A stretch of DNA of 64,000 nt, taken from contig CABHOY010000036.1 of NCBI GenBank assembly GCA_902168105.1, forward strand, positions 62,001-126,000, written 5' to 3'. The notes beneath the pieces are model-generated. The model worked only from the letters and a program-made list of their open reading frames with translations, searched no databases and was not told the DNA's origin. The stretch's first letter is position 1; each line of letters opens with the position of its first letter. The stretch is from an uncultured Flavihumibacter sp. (lineage in GTDB: Bacteria; Bacteroidota; Bacteroidia; Chitinophagales; Chitinophagaceae). Position numbers and translations under genes: made by a program. Shown piece after piece: positions 47,742-55,990 of this stretch.

Positions 47742-48590
47742 ATGAAAACTGGTGTGAACAAGCTGAGCGTGGCATCTACTTCCGCACTTGTGCTGACCTA
47801 TGTCAAAAGTCTTTATGAAGAAGGATTGGGAAAAAAATATCTCGCCCATATTGATTTCAGCCAGGTAAAGAATCTGGCCGATGAATTAAGTCGTATTACC
47901 CCTTTATTCCGCGAAGCATTATTACTCCGAAAGAAAATGATCAGGTACCTGATCAAGCAGTTGATGATACAACATCCCAGGCCGCAGGTCTGTATACTGG
48001 CTGCCGGACTGGACCCGCTTGCCCTGCAGCTGACAGAATACTTTCCAGAGCAGCAACTTGCAAATATTTATGAGGTGGACAGCGCCAATATGCGGGAGAA
48101 GCAGGAGATATATGCCGCCATTTCCTTCCAGGATGAAAGATTACATACGTTACAGGCTGATATCAATAATACCAGTCAACTGATGGGAACATTGATCGAA
48201 GCGGGATATGACCCGCAGCAACCGGCTTTGATAGTATTTGAAGGTATCGTGCACTATATCTCTGAAGAACAGTTCCTGAGCATCATGAGGAATTTCTGTT
48301 CAAGAACGAAGAACAATGCAGTGGTTATGGACTATATGGTCCATGCGGAAGGGATGTCGGTCAGCTCATCGACAAAGGCGGAAGAAATGCTGGATACGAT
48401 GGAAAGTTATATTGGCAGCCGCCTGCAACAGTTCAGCCGTAAAAAGATACAGAATCTCTTATCACTGCTCGACGCTGATCAGCAGGAGGTGTATGATATG
48501 CAGGCGGCGGAATATGTTCTTAGCGGACAGAATAATATCTATCGTGGAGAACGGAAGGGCTTACTGGAGATTATTTCCTTTCATATCTAA
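47742..48590 (+). CDS. Leucine carboxyl methyltransferase-type class I SAM methyltransferase
   Basis: This 282-residue protein matches the LCM/PPM1/TcmP-like group of S-adenosylmethionine-dependent methyltransferases. The nucleotide-binding strand is VCILAAGLDPLALQL, the acidic ribose-binding residue is in YEVD, and LIVFEGIVHYIS is the family motif IV region. The N-terminal YVKSLYEEGLGKKYLAHIDF and LREALLLRKKMI-like helices fit the cap. Members methylate O- or carboxyl groups of secondary metabolites or proteins; the substrate is unknown. It is a single gene, convergent with pdxA, and shares a long bidirectional terminator with it. Confidence 0.87.
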   Translation: MKTGVNKLSVASTSALVLTYVKSLYEEGLGKKYLAHIDFSQVKNLADELSRITPLFREALLLRKKMIRYLIKQLMIQHPRPQVCILAAGLDPLALQLTEYFPEQQLANIYEVDSANMREKQEIYAAISFQDERLHTLQADINNTSQLMGTLIEAGYDPQQPALIVFEGIVHYISEEQFLSIMRNFCSRTKNNAVVMDYMVHAEGMSVSSSTKAEEMLDTMESYIGSRLQQFSRKKIQNLLSLLDADQQEVYDMQAAEYVLSGQNNIYRGERKGLLEIISFHI

Positions 48591-48594
48591 ATCG

Positions 48595-48650
48595 GACCAT
48601 AAAGAAAAAGGGAGCGTTGTTTTAACAACGCTCCCTTTTTCTTTATGGTC
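48595..48650. terminator. Bidirectional terminator with 27-bp arms
   Basis: Arms 48595-48621 and 48624-48650 are perfect reverse complements around a 2-base centre, with A- and T-runs flanking a GGGAGCGTTG core. The right arm ends on the first base of the pdxA stop codon. Confidence 0.9.
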
Positions 48651-49720
48651 TAAGCCAGTTTCTCTGAAACCAGCTCTATTTTCTTGAGTGGGTTTGCGGT
48701 ATTCTCCGCATATATTTCCCTCTTTTCCAGGATATCAAGGCAGGTAAAGATAGCCTGACGGAAGGAATCGGCATCTGCCAGGTTTTTACCGGCAATGTCG
48801 AATGCGGTACCGTGGTCAGGAGAGGTCCGTACAATTGGCAAGCCGGCGGTATAGTTAATGCCGTTGCCGGTAGCCAGTGATTTGAACGGGATCAGCCCCT
48901 GATCGTGATACATGGCCAGAACACCGTCGAACTGGCTGTGCATTTCACGGGCGAAGAAAGCATCAGCACTGTATGGTCCAAAACAGAGAAGGCCATTGTT
49001 CTTAGCATGCTGGATGGCAGGAATGATCTCTTTGATCTCTTCTTCACCTATCAGTCCGTCGTCTCCGGCATGAGGGTTTAGTCCCAATACGGCGATCCGT
49101 GGCTTGTCAATGCCGAAATCTTTCACGAGGCTTTCCTTCATCATCTGGAGTTTGGCCAGGATGTTTTCTTTTGTGACGTATTTAGAGATCTCTGCTACAG
49201 GTACATGTTCGGTCAGCAGGCCCACACGCATGTTGTCCGCCGTCATGAACATAAGCACGTCTTTCGCGTCAAAAGCGTCCCGGAGATAAGGCGTATGACC
49301 GGTGTAGTTAAATTGCTCGCTCTGGATGTTCTTTTTGTGAATAGGAGCGGTGATCAGTCCTTCGATGGTGCCTTCCTTCAGGCACTCAATAGCTACTGCC
49401 AGTGAGCGGGCGGCATATTTGCCTCCCAATTCATTGAGAATGCCGGGGGTGATCTGTACTTCTTCCTCCCAGCAGTTGAAAACGTTCACCTGTTTGTGGT
49501 TCAGGCGGGTGAAGTCTTTTAGGCTCTGGTAGTTGAAGTTGTTTTCATTCATCAGCTTCCGGTAGAAGTTGATGGTTTTATTGGAAGCAAATATCACCGG
49601 AGTGCAAAACTCCAGCATCCTGTTGTCTGCAAAGGTTTTGATGATGATCTCTGCGCCGATGCTGTTGATATCGCCGACAGTTATGCCGATTACCGGTTTA
49701 TTTGTGTGGGTGTTACTCAT
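48650..49720 (-). CDS. pdxA: 4-hydroxythreonine-4-phosphate dehydrogenase
   Basis: PdxA oxidises 4-phosphohydroxy-L-threonine in pyridoxal-5'-phosphate synthesis. The 356-residue protein begins PVIGITVGDINSIGAEI and carries the three metal-binding histidines: His172 (LLTEHVPV), His217 (GLNPHAGDDG) and His272 (AMYHDQGLIPFK). The C-terminal PIVRTSPDHGTAFDIAG motif is diagnostic. The start at 49720 (MSNTHTNKPVIG) is preferred to one eight codons upstream, because it follows the promoter at a normal distance. It is divergent from rsmA; the pdxA-rsmA neighbourhood is also found in proteobacteria, though there in the same direction. Confidence 0.96.
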   Translation of the reverse strand: MSNTHTNKPVIGITVGDINSIGAEIIIKTFADNRMLEFCTPVIFASNKTINFYRKLMNENNFNYQSLKDFTRLNHKQVNVFNCWEEEVQITPGILNELGGKYAARSLAVAIECLKEGTIEGLITAPIHKKNIQSEQFNYTGHTPYLRDAFDAKDVLMFMTADNMRVGLLTEHVPVAEISKYVTKENILAKLQMMKESLVKDFGIDKPRIAVLGLNPHAGDDGLIGEEEIKEIIPAIQHAKNNGLLCFGPYSADAFFAREMHSQFDGVLAMYHDQGLIPFKSLATGNGINYTAGLPIVRTSPDHGTAFDIAGKNLADADSFRQAIFTCLDILEKREIYAENTANPLKKIELVSEKLA

Positions 49721-49741
49721 GCTTATTGAGAAATAATAAGG

Positions 49742-49749
49742 CAAATATA
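49742..49749 (-). promoter_or_regulatory. Promoter -7 element of pdxA
   Basis: The minus strand reads TATATTTG, 21 bases upstream of the pdxA start. Confidence 0.6.
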
Positions 49750-49816
49750 AGAATAATAGCCGGGAAGCTGTACAGGCTGATCACCTCTATCTTGCAGCAT
49801 TGCGCTAAGTTTTCCT

Positions 49817-49824
49817 TAATTTTG
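49817..49824 (+). promoter_or_regulatory. Promoter -7 element of rsmA
   Basis: TAATTTTG matches TAnnTTTG and ends 10 bases before the ATG at 49835, giving a leader of only a few bases. Confidence 0.6.
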
Positions 49825-49834
49825 CTGGCTAATC

Positions 49835-50584
49835 ATGTATACACTCAAAAAATCGCTGGGACAGCATTTCCTGAAAGATGAGAACATCTGCAGGAAGATC
49901 GTGGAATCATTACCTGTAATACCCGGTCAACAGATAGTGGAAGTCGGCCCTGGAGCTGGCGCCATTACCAAATACCTGCTGGAAATACCGGATGTGCATT
50001 TCAAGGCAGTGGAGCTGGACGCCGAAAAAGTTCAGTACCTGGAGAAGACATATCCTGCCATACAGGGCAAGATCATACATGAGAGTATCCTGGATACACC
50101 GCCTCCTTACGAAGGCCAGTTCCTGGTGATCGGTAATTTTCCTTACAATATTTCCTCCCAGATCATGTTCCGCGTCCTTGAATGGAAACAGCAGGTACCA
50201 TTGGTCGTGGGTATGTTCCAGAAAGAAGTAGCGCTACGTATTGCTGCCTCCAAAGGGAAAGAATACGGTATACTGAGTGTATTGATCCAGGCTTACTACA
50301 AAGTGGAATACCTGTTTGAGGTACATGAAAACTGCTTCAATCCTCCACCGAAGGTAAAATCTGCAGTGATCCGGTTACACCGGCTGGAACAGCCATATGA
50401 TATAGCGAGCGAGCGTAAGTTCTTCGTACTTGTAAAAACGGCCTTTGGCCAGCGGCGCAAGCAGTTACGAAATCCGTTGAAGCCGTTATTTGATAAGGAA
50501 TTTCTTCAGGACAGCATTTTTAATAAAAGGGCAGAAGAGCTGAGCATAGCTGATTTTGCAGCTTTATCCCACAAGATGATATGA
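49835..50584 (+). CDS. rsmA: 16S rRNA (adenine1518/1519-N6)-dimethyltransferase
   Basis: RsmA (KsgA) dimethylates two adenines near the 3' end of 16S rRNA during 30S maturation. The 249-residue protein begins [19 protein letters not shown]. It has the SAM-binding [14 protein letters not shown] and the catalytic motif NFPYNISS that marks adenine-N6 methyltransferases. The C-terminal domain carries [13 protein letters not shown]. The last four bases (ATGA) overlap the next gene, a 2-hydroxyacid dehydrogenase, so the two are translationally coupled, an unusual pairing. Confidence 0.97.
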   Translation: MYTLKKSLGQHFLKDENICRKIVESLPVIPGQQIVEVGPGAGAITKYLLEIPDVHFKAVELDAEKVQYLEKTYPAIQGKIIHESILDTPPPYEGQFLVIGNFPYNISSQIMFRVLEWKQQVPLVVGMFQKEVALRIAASKGKEYGILSVLIQAYYKVEYLFEVHENCFNPPPKVKSAVIRLHRLEQPYDIASERKFFVLVKTAFGQRRKQLRNPLKPLFDKEFLQDSIFNKRAEELSIADFAALSHKMI

Positions 50585-51510
50585 GCAGGAAAGTATTGAT
50601 CACCGCAAAGGTGCACAGTTATCTGATCGACAAACTGGAAGAGAAAGGATATGAAGTAAGTTACCAGCCTTCCATTACATATGACGAAGTGGTAGCTGCG
50701 ATCTCCGAATTTATGGGAATGATCGTAACGACGAGGATCAAGGTTGACAAAGCATTGATAGACCGTGCAGGCCGGTTGCAATGGATCGGCAGATTGGGAA
50801 GTGGCATGGAACTGATAGATGTGCCTTATGCAGAAAGTAAAGGTATTCATTGCGCCAGCAGCCCTGAAGGGAACTGCGACGCAGTAGGAGAGCAGGCGCT
50901 GGGTATGTTATTAAGCCTGGTGAATAACATACAAAAAAGTAACCTGGAGCTTCGTCAGGGTATCTGGGAAAGGGACGGAAACCGCGGTTTTGAGCTGAAT
51001 GGCAGAACGGTGGGTATCATTGGGTATGGTAATACCGGTGGCGCCTTCGCACGTAAATTACGAGGCTTCGACGTCGAGATCCTGGCATATGATAAATACA
51101 AGACCGGCTTCAGCGACAAATATGTGCAAGAGGCTACTATGGACCAGCTGTTTGAAAAGGCGGATGTAGTAAGCGTACATTTACCGCTCACTGCAGAAAC
51201 GCATCATCTGGCTAACGCTGCTTTCTTCCAGTCTTTTAAAAAACCGGTATGGTTCATTAATGCTGCAAGGGGAAAGCTTGTGAATACGGATGACATTGTC
51301 AGTGCGCTGGAAGCCGGGACAATAAGAGGAGCCTGCCTGGATGTGCTTGAAAATGAGAAATTATCAACTTACAGCCCTGTCGAAAGAGAGCGGTTCGAAA
51401 AGCTGTTACATATGCCTAATGTGATCATTACACCGCATATAGCAGGTTATTCACATGAAGCCAGTGTAAAAATGGCTAGGATCGTACTGGAAAAGTTACA
51501 TGTGATTTAA
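50581..51510 (+). CDS. D-2-hydroxyacid dehydrogenase (SerA-like)
   Basis: This 309-residue NAD-dependent dehydrogenase has the NAD-binding GYGNTG (Gly148, Gly150, Gly153) and the catalytic triad Arg230 (INAARGKLV), Glu257 (DVLENEK) and His286 (ITPHIAGYS). A cap domain surrounds it. Lacking an ACT or ASB domain, it is the short form. It could be phosphoglycerate dehydrogenase or another 2-hydroxyacid reductase. The [14 protein letters not shown] motif is [15 protein letters not shown]. It overlaps rsmA by four bases. Substrate is unassigned. Confidence 0.9.
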   Translation: MSRKVLITAKVHSYLIDKLEEKGYEVSYQPSITYDEVVAAISEFMGMIVTTRIKVDKALIDRAGRLQWIGRLGSGMELIDVPYAESKGIHCASSPEGNCDAVGEQALGMLLSLVNNIQKSNLELRQGIWERDGNRGFELNGRTVGIIGYGNTGGAFARKLRGFDVEILAYDKYKTGFSDKYVQEATMDQLFEKADVVSVHLPLTAETHHLANAAFFQSFKKPVWFINAARGKLVNTDDIVSALEAGTIRGACLDVLENEKLSTYSPVERERFEKLLHMPNVIITPHIAGYSHEASVKMARIVLEKLHVI

Positions 51511-51602
51511 CACCACTCTTACTATTCGGCCTCTTCTATTATAAATACTGTAAATATGACAATATTTGTTGGGGTATTTCGATAAGGTGATGTAAAAAAT
51601 AT

Positions 51603-51610
51603 TATATTTG
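51603..51610 (+). promoter_or_regulatory. Promoter -7 element of greA
   Basis: TATATTTG matches TAnnTTTG. It lies 75 bases upstream of the greA start, leaving a leader of about 70 bases that contains a terminator-like hairpin. Confidence 0.6.
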
Positions 51611-51626
51611 CTGTATACCAATTTTA

Positions 51627-51663
51627 CAACGCTTCTGTGCAAACGGGGGCGTTGATTTTTTTT
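51627..51663 (+). promoter_or_regulatory. Terminator-like hairpin in the greA leader
   Basis: CAACGC (51627-51632) pairs with GCGTTG (51649-51654), and an eight-T run follows at 51656-51663. It sits between the greA promoter and start codon, so it can act as an attenuator or release a short leader RNA. Confidence 0.5.
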
Positions 51664-51685
51664 CTTATTTCTAAAACATAACGTT

Positions 51686-52159
51686 ATGTCTGGTATAAAC
51701 TACGTTACCAAAGAGACCCTGGACCAGATGCGGGAAGAACTCAACTTCCTCAAGACAAAAGGTCGGGCGGAGATTGCGAGAGCTATTGCAGAAGCACGGG
51801 AAAAAGGTGACCTCAAAGAAAATGCTGAATATGATGCTGCCAAAGAAGCGCAAGGAATGCATGAAGCAAAACTTGCCTCGCTGGAAAGTGCTATAGCAAC
51901 AGCCAGAGTGGTGGAAGCAGATTCCATTGATACCTCCAAAGTATCCATATTGTGTAAGGTAACTATTACAAATATGGCTAATAAGAAGACAGTTACCTAT
52001 CAGCTGGTTTCTGAAAAGGAAGCTGATCTGAAACAGAACAAGATCTCTGTGACTTCTCCTATCGGTAAAGGGTTGTTAGGCAAAGTTATTGGTGACATTG
52101 CCGACGTACAGGCCCCGAATGGCAGTATGAGATTTAAGATTGATAATATTACGATATAA
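51686..52159 (+). CDS. greA: Transcript cleavage factor GreA
   Basis: GreA rescues backtracked RNA polymerase by stimulating cleavage of the nascent RNA. The 157-residue protein has the N-terminal antiparallel coiled coil (about residues 5-75) with the acidic tip in REKGDLKENAEYDAAKE, where the two catalytic acidic residues lie. The C-terminal FKBP-like domain (about 80-157) has ISVTSPIGKGLLGKVIGD. The leader contains a hairpin followed by T-run, discussed as a possible attenuator. A strong terminator follows. Confidence 0.96.
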   Translation: MSGINYVTKETLDQMREELNFLKTKGRAEIARAIAEAREKGDLKENAEYDAAKEAQGMHEAKLASLESAIATARVVEADSIDTSKVSILCKVTITNMANKKTVTYQLVSEKEADLKQNKISVTSPIGKGLLGKVIGDIADVQAPNGSMRFKIDNITI

Positions 52160-52180
52160 GGTATAATATCATTAAATGAA

Positions 52181-52217
52181 AAGGCCGTCCTTGTCCAACA
52201 AGGGCGGCCTTTTTTTT
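52181..52217 (+). terminator. Terminator after greA
   Basis: Fourteen-base arms (52181-52194, 52198-52211) pair with one G-U, and eight T follow. Confidence 0.9.
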
Positions 52218-52246
52218 ATACCTTTATGTCCATTAAAAAGAGGACC

Positions 52247-52642
52247 ATGACTGTTTTTACAAAGATCATCAGAGGTGAGATCCCTAGTTATAAAATAGCT
52301 GAGAATGATAGTTTCTATGCCTTTCTGGATATCTTTCCACTGGTAAAAGGTCATACGCTTGTAGTACCTAAAATAGAGATTGATAAATTTTTTGATCTGA
52401 GGGATGATCTGTTAGGAGAGATGTTGTTGTTTGCAAAACCTATAGCGGAGTCATTAGAGCGCCATTTTCCCTGCAATCGTGTAGGTATAAGCGTGGTTGG
52501 CTTAGAGGTACCACATGCACATATGCATTTGATACCTATTAATACGGCAGATGATATGAACTTTTCACGGCCCAAGCTGAAGTTATCAGAAGAAGAATTC
52601 AGGGCAATACAGCAGCTGATTACAGCTGACCTGGGACGTTGA
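52247..52642 (+). CDS. HIT family nucleotide-binding protein
   Basis: This 131-residue protein has the histidine triad HxHxH (His90, His92, His94) in VPHAHMHLIP and the N-terminal FTKIIRGEIPSYKI typical of HinT-like nucleotide phosphoramidases or hydrolases. The family hydrolyses AMP-linked substrates. The start at 52247 (MTVFTKII) matches homologues; an in-frame ATG at 52226 overlaps the likely promoter (TACCTTTA, 52219-52226). The 3' end overlaps the convergent response-regulator gene by 23 bases. Confidence 0.93.
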   Translation: MTVFTKIIRGEIPSYKIAENDSFYAFLDIFPLVKGHTLVVPKIEIDKFFDLRDDLLGEMLLFAKPIAESLERHFPCNRVGISVVGLEVPHAHMHLIPINTADDMNFSRPKLKLSEEEFRAIQQLITADLGR

Positions 52643-53327
52643 ACCGGAACCCTACACCATGGAGGGTTTCGAGTTTGATGGAAGGATCTGACCGGAAATG
52701 TTTCCTGAGTTTGGTAATAAATACATCCATGCTGCGGCCCAGGAAGTAATCATCTTTACCCCATACATGAAATAATATTTCTTCCCTCTTAAGAGTTTTA
52801 TTGGCATTATCGCAGAGGTACTTCAGCAGGTCGGCTTCTTTTTGGGTGAGAGTGCTGGAAACTTCTCCGTTCTTTTCACGGAGTATGAGGTCATTATAGT
52901 CAAATGTCAGTTTGCCTATATTGTATTGGGTACGCTTTTCCGCCGCAACGCTATTGGCAGTTTTACTCCTTTTCAGGAATACTTCAATGCGCAGCAGGAG
53001 TTCCTGCATACTGAAAGGTTTGGTAATATAGTCGTCTGCGCCGGTTTTGAAACCTTTGATCTTATCCTCATCCAGCGCTTTCGAGGTTAGAAAGAGTATG
53101 GGAATGAAGTCGTTTTTTCTACGGATCTGTTCTGCCAGTGTAAAGCCATCTTTTTTTGGCATAACGACATCCAGTAAACATATGTCAAAGGTCCGCGACT
53201 GGAACTGCTCCCAGGCCATTTGTCCGTCTGTGCTATGTACCACATCGTAGCCCGCTTCTTCTAATCGTTTCTTTGTTACCGCACCAACATTTTGATCATC
53301 TTCCACCAATAGGATTCTTGCTTTCAT
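52620..53327 (-). CDS. OmpR-family response regulator (RprY-like)
   Basis: This 235-residue regulator has a receiver domain with Asp10/Asp11, phospho-acceptor Asp53 in CLLDVVMPKKDG and the Lys of ITKPF. A winged-helix output domain follows (RSMDVFITKLRKHF, HGVGFRF). FDICLLD and the GRSMDV motif link it to the RprY group of Bacteroidota regulators. No sensor kinase is adjacent. It is strikingly similar to the regulator encoded at 55991-56692. Its last 23 bases overlap the convergent HIT gene. Confidence 0.92.
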   Translation of the reverse strand: MKARILLVEDDQNVGAVTKKRLEEAGYDVVHSTDGQMAWEQFQSRTFDICLLDVVMPKKDGFTLAEQIRRKNDFIPILFLTSKALDEDKIKGFKTGADDYITKPFSMQELLLRIEVFLKRSKTANSVAAEKRTQYNIGKLTFDYNDLILREKNGEVSSTLTQKEADLLKYLCDNANKTLKREEILFHVWGKDDYFLGRSMDVFITKLRKHFRSDPSIKLETLHGVGFRFNVPGQL

Positions 53328-53487
53328 AGCTTGTGATGCTGATTATATAAATACCATAATTCCATGGTGTAAAGCCCCAATTACCGTCTGGGAGCGTTTA
53401 TGAGGATTTTAATCCAAAGTAAATACAATTTATCAACTTCTGGAAAAACGTCAGCCTTAAACCTGGAATTATCTGTCATACCAATGA
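53328..53487. other. Intergenic stretch between the RprY-like gene and ruvC
   Basis: About 160 bases contain no supported gene. They probably hold the regulator's promoter on the minus strand and the end of the ruvC transcript. No terminator hairpin was recognised. Confidence 0.35.
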
Positions 53488-54048
53488 TTATTCTGCAATT
53501 CTTTCGGGGTTTTGTTGAAGGAACTGTTCCCATCCTTTGGCTTTGCGTGTATCCGGTAAGACGCTGGACTCCTGGAAGAAATGACATACCGCAACTGCGA
53601 GAGCATCGGTAGCATCCAGAAATTCAGGTCGCTCTTTGAAATGTAGTATTCTTTGTAACATCTGCCAAATCTGTTCCTTATCTGCGTTACCATTGCCAGT
53701 AACAGACTGCTTTACTTTTTTGGGAGAATACTCTGTAACAGGTACTCCTGCCTGCATCGCCGTGGCTATAGCCACACCTTGAGCACGGCCCAGTTTTAAC
53801 ATACTTTGGACGTTCTTACCAAAGAAAGGAGCTTCAATAGCGCAGGAAACCGGTTTGTGCAAATGTATCAGTTCATTTACACGGGCGTGTATCAGTTGTA
53901 GCCTTTCGTAGTGGTCTTTGTGACGGGATAGCTTTAGCACATCCATTTCCAGCAGGCTGGCTTTAGTGCCTTCCACTAATATCAGTCCATAACCCATCAC
54001 AAGCGTACCGGGGTCAATGCCCAGAATTATTTTTGACTTGTTTGCCAA
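53488..54048 (-). CDS. ruvC: Crossover junction endodeoxyribonuclease RuvC
   Basis: RuvC resolves Holliday junctions during recombination. The protein has the RNase H-like catalytic acids: Asp12 in ILGIDPGT, Glu72 in AIEAPFFGKNVQS, and Asp145 and Asp148 in FLDATDALAVAVCH. SPKKVKQSVTGNGNADKEQ is the family signature. No ATG precedes the catalytic core. The best start is TTG at 54048, giving 186 residues (E. coli RuvC has 173). A more distant TTG at 54108 would overlap the divergent gene and add 20 non-conserved residues. The partner ruvB lies about 7 kb downstream in this window. Confidence 0.93.
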   Translation of the reverse strand: MANKSKIILGIDPGTLVMGYGLILVEGTKASLLEMDVLKLSRHKDHYERLQLIHARVNELIHLHKPVSCAIEAPFFGKNVQSMLKLGRAQGVAIATAMQAGVPVTEYSPKKVKQSVTGNGNADKEQIWQMLQRILHFKERPEFLDATDALAVAVCHFFQESSVLPDTRKAKGWEQFLQQNPERIAE

Positions 54049-54056
54049 CCACAGTT

Positions 54057-54064
54057 TATTTTTG
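54057..54064 (+). promoter_or_regulatory. Promoter -7 element of the UPF0104 gene
   Basis: TATTTTTG matches TAnnTTTG. It lies in the short divergent spacer next to the ruvC start. Confidence 0.55.
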
Positions 54065-54124
54065 CCAAAATCTTGATGTCTGAACAAAAATACCAAAATA
54101 ATTCTCAATTACCTGCTGGGAGCA

Positions 54125-55072
54125 GTGCTTTTTACCTGGTTAGCCTATTCCATCTATACACAATTGCTGCATCAGCCCAATCTGAAGGCATCTTTGTGGC
54201 AAATGGCCCAAACCCTGAAGAATAGGGGAGGAACGGCCATGCTGCTCGTGATGGTAGGTATGTTCCTTAACTGGGGGCTTGAGGCCCGCAAATGGCAGCT
54301 GCTGGTCAAACCGTTACAACATATATCCTTCCTGCGGGCATATAGTGCCGTGCTATCGGGAGTTTCCTTCTCCATCAATACACCTAACCGTATCGGTGAG
54401 TATGGAGGGCGGGTATTGTACCTCAGAAACAACAGAAGTAAGCTGAAAGCCATTGCCGCCACTATGGTAGGTAGCTTCAGCCAGCTTATCGTCACTATTA
54501 TATTTGGGTTAATTGGTTTATGTTATTACATCAACAAATTCCCACTGGTAAAGGGAAACGGCTACTTCGCCCCCCACTTCTGGGAGAAAATCCTCCTGGG
54601 ATTGCTAATAGTTATTTGTGCCTTGGTCATATTGTTATATTTTCGATTGCAGATCATCCTGGCGATATTTGAAAAGATCCCATTGTTGAGAAAAGCCCGG
54701 GTATTTGTGCAGATCATTGTTCGTTACTCAGCCGGTGACCTCGAGCATTTACTACTGCTTTCCGCCATCAGATACATTGTCTTCTCGGCACAGTATTTGA
54801 TTTTGCTAGACACATTAGGCGTGGAGATGCTCTGGTGGCAAGGTTTTTTGATGAATGCTGTTGTTTATCTTGTAATGGCCCTTGTACCTACTATCGCTAT
54901 TGCGGAACTTGGACTCCGGGGAAAGGTCAGCCTGTACTTTATGGGATTACTAAGCACCAATAGTCCGGGAATTATCGCTGCCACTGTATGTATCTGGTTT
55001 ATTAACCTGGTTCTACCGGCCATCCTGGGAAGTGTGTTGTTGCTGGGAATAAAGATTTTTAAGGAAAAATAG
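54125..55072 (+). CDS. UPF0104/AglD-type flippase-like membrane protein
   Basis: This polytopic membrane protein (about eight helices) belongs to the lysylphosphatidylglycerol synthase TM-region/UPF0104 family. The motif INTPNRIGEYGGRVLYLRNN and the C-terminal VPTIAIAELGLRGKVS with GIIAATVCIWFINLVLPAILG are characteristic. Such proteins act in envelope lipid or glycolipid metabolism; the substrate is unknown. The GTG at 54125 is the first standard start, but it cuts the first membrane helix in half. The in-frame upstream codons from 54080 read LNKNTKIILNYLLGA and complete that helix, so the true start is probably a non-canonical CTG at 54080. It is followed by a DUF3108 gene nine bases later. 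Confidence 0.8.
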   Translation: MLFTWLAYSIYTQLLHQPNLKASLWQMAQTLKNRGGTAMLLVMVGMFLNWGLEARKWQLLVKPLQHISFLRAYSAVLSGVSFSINTPNRIGEYGGRVLYLRNNRSKLKAIAATMVGSFSQLIVTIIFGLIGLCYYINKFPLVKGNGYFAPHFWEKILLGLLIVICALVILLYFRLQIILAIFEKIPLLRKARVFVQIIVRYSAGDLEHLLLLSAIRYIVFSAQYLILLDTLGVEMLWWQGFLMNAVVYLVMALVPTIAIAELGLRGKVSLYFMGLLSTNSPGIIAATVCIWFINLVLPAILGSVLLLGIKIFKEK

Positions 55073-55081
55073 CTTTCATCA

Positions 55082-55870
55082 ATGAGGTGTCTTCTACTAA
55101 TCATCATTAGCCTGGCCGCTATCCGCCCCGCAATTGCTCAGAACGAATTCTGCGGAATTACCAATACCAGCTTCCGGGCTGGTGAAAGTATCACGTTCAA
55201 AGTTTATTACAACCTCGGTAAACTCTTTGTCGGCGCCGGCGAAGCCGTGTTTAACTGCCAGCTCGAAAAATTGAACGGCAAAGACGTCTATCACGTAACC
55301 GGCGATGGTAAAACATTCCGTACCTATGACTGGTTCTTCAAAGTAAGAGACAAATACGAAAGCTACATCGATACCGCTACGTTGCTGCCACAGCGCTTTA
55401 TCAGGAACGTAGACGAAGGCGGCTATAAGATATTCCAAAACGTTACTTTTGATCATATAGGCAATACCGCTGTCAGTAACAAGGCTACCACCAAAACCCC
55501 GCCCTGTATCCAGGATGTGATCAGTGCGATCTATTATGCCAGGAATATCAATTTCGATAAGTATAAGCCAGGCGATAAGATCCCATTTGACATGTTCCTC
55601 GATGATAAGATCTACAATATCTATATCCGTTATATCGGTAAAGAGACCGTGGAAACCAAGTTCGGAAAGTTCCGCTCTATCAAGTTTGCGCCCTTACTAA
55701 TTAAGGGTACCATGTTTGAAGGCGGGGAAAAAATGACAGTATGGGTAAGTGACGACGCTAATAAAGTGCCGCTGCGTGTTGATAGCCCCATCTCTGTAGG
55801 GAGTATTAAGGTGGATATGGTGGCCTATAAGAACCTGCGTTATAACTTTACATCCCTCATTAGCAAATAA
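55082..55870 (+). CDS. DUF3108 domain-containing exported protein
   Basis: This 262-residue protein has a signal peptide (MRCLLLIIISLAAIRPAIAQ) and a DUF3108 beta-rich fold (about residues 30-255). Markers are FRAGESITFKVYYNLGKLFVGAGEA, PQRFIRNVDEGGYKIF and VWVSDDANKVPLRVD. Members are periplasmic proteins of unknown function, and the fold resembles lipid-binding barrels. The gene starts nine bases after the UPF0104 gene, so they are probably one operon, consistent with a shared envelope-lipid role. That link is inference. Confidence 0.87.
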   Translation: MRCLLLIIISLAAIRPAIAQNEFCGITNTSFRAGESITFKVYYNLGKLFVGAGEAVFNCQLEKLNGKDVYHVTGDGKTFRTYDWFFKVRDKYESYIDTATLLPQRFIRNVDEGGYKIFQNVTFDHIGNTAVSNKATTKTPPCIQDVISAIYYARNINFDKYKPGDKIPFDMFLDDKIYNIYIRYIGKETVETKFGKFRSIKFAPLLIKGTMFEGGEKMTVWVSDDANKVPLRVDSPISVGSIKVDMVAYKNLRYNFTSLISK

Positions 55871-55957
55871 TCCTCAAACCGGCGTATCCGCTTCTTTTTT
55901 ACCTAATTTTAACGTTCTGTATGCAAGGGCCTGGCTGTTGCTGACTATAATAATACC

Positions 55958-55965
55958 TATATTTG
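55958..55965 (+). promoter_or_regulatory. Promoter -7 element of the second RprY-like regulator
   Basis: TATATTTG matches TAnnTTTG, 25 bases upstream of the ATG at 55991. A TTG lies 17 bases upstream of it. Confidence 0.6.
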
Positions 55966-55990
55966 TTTGCACATTAATACTTTATTGAAT

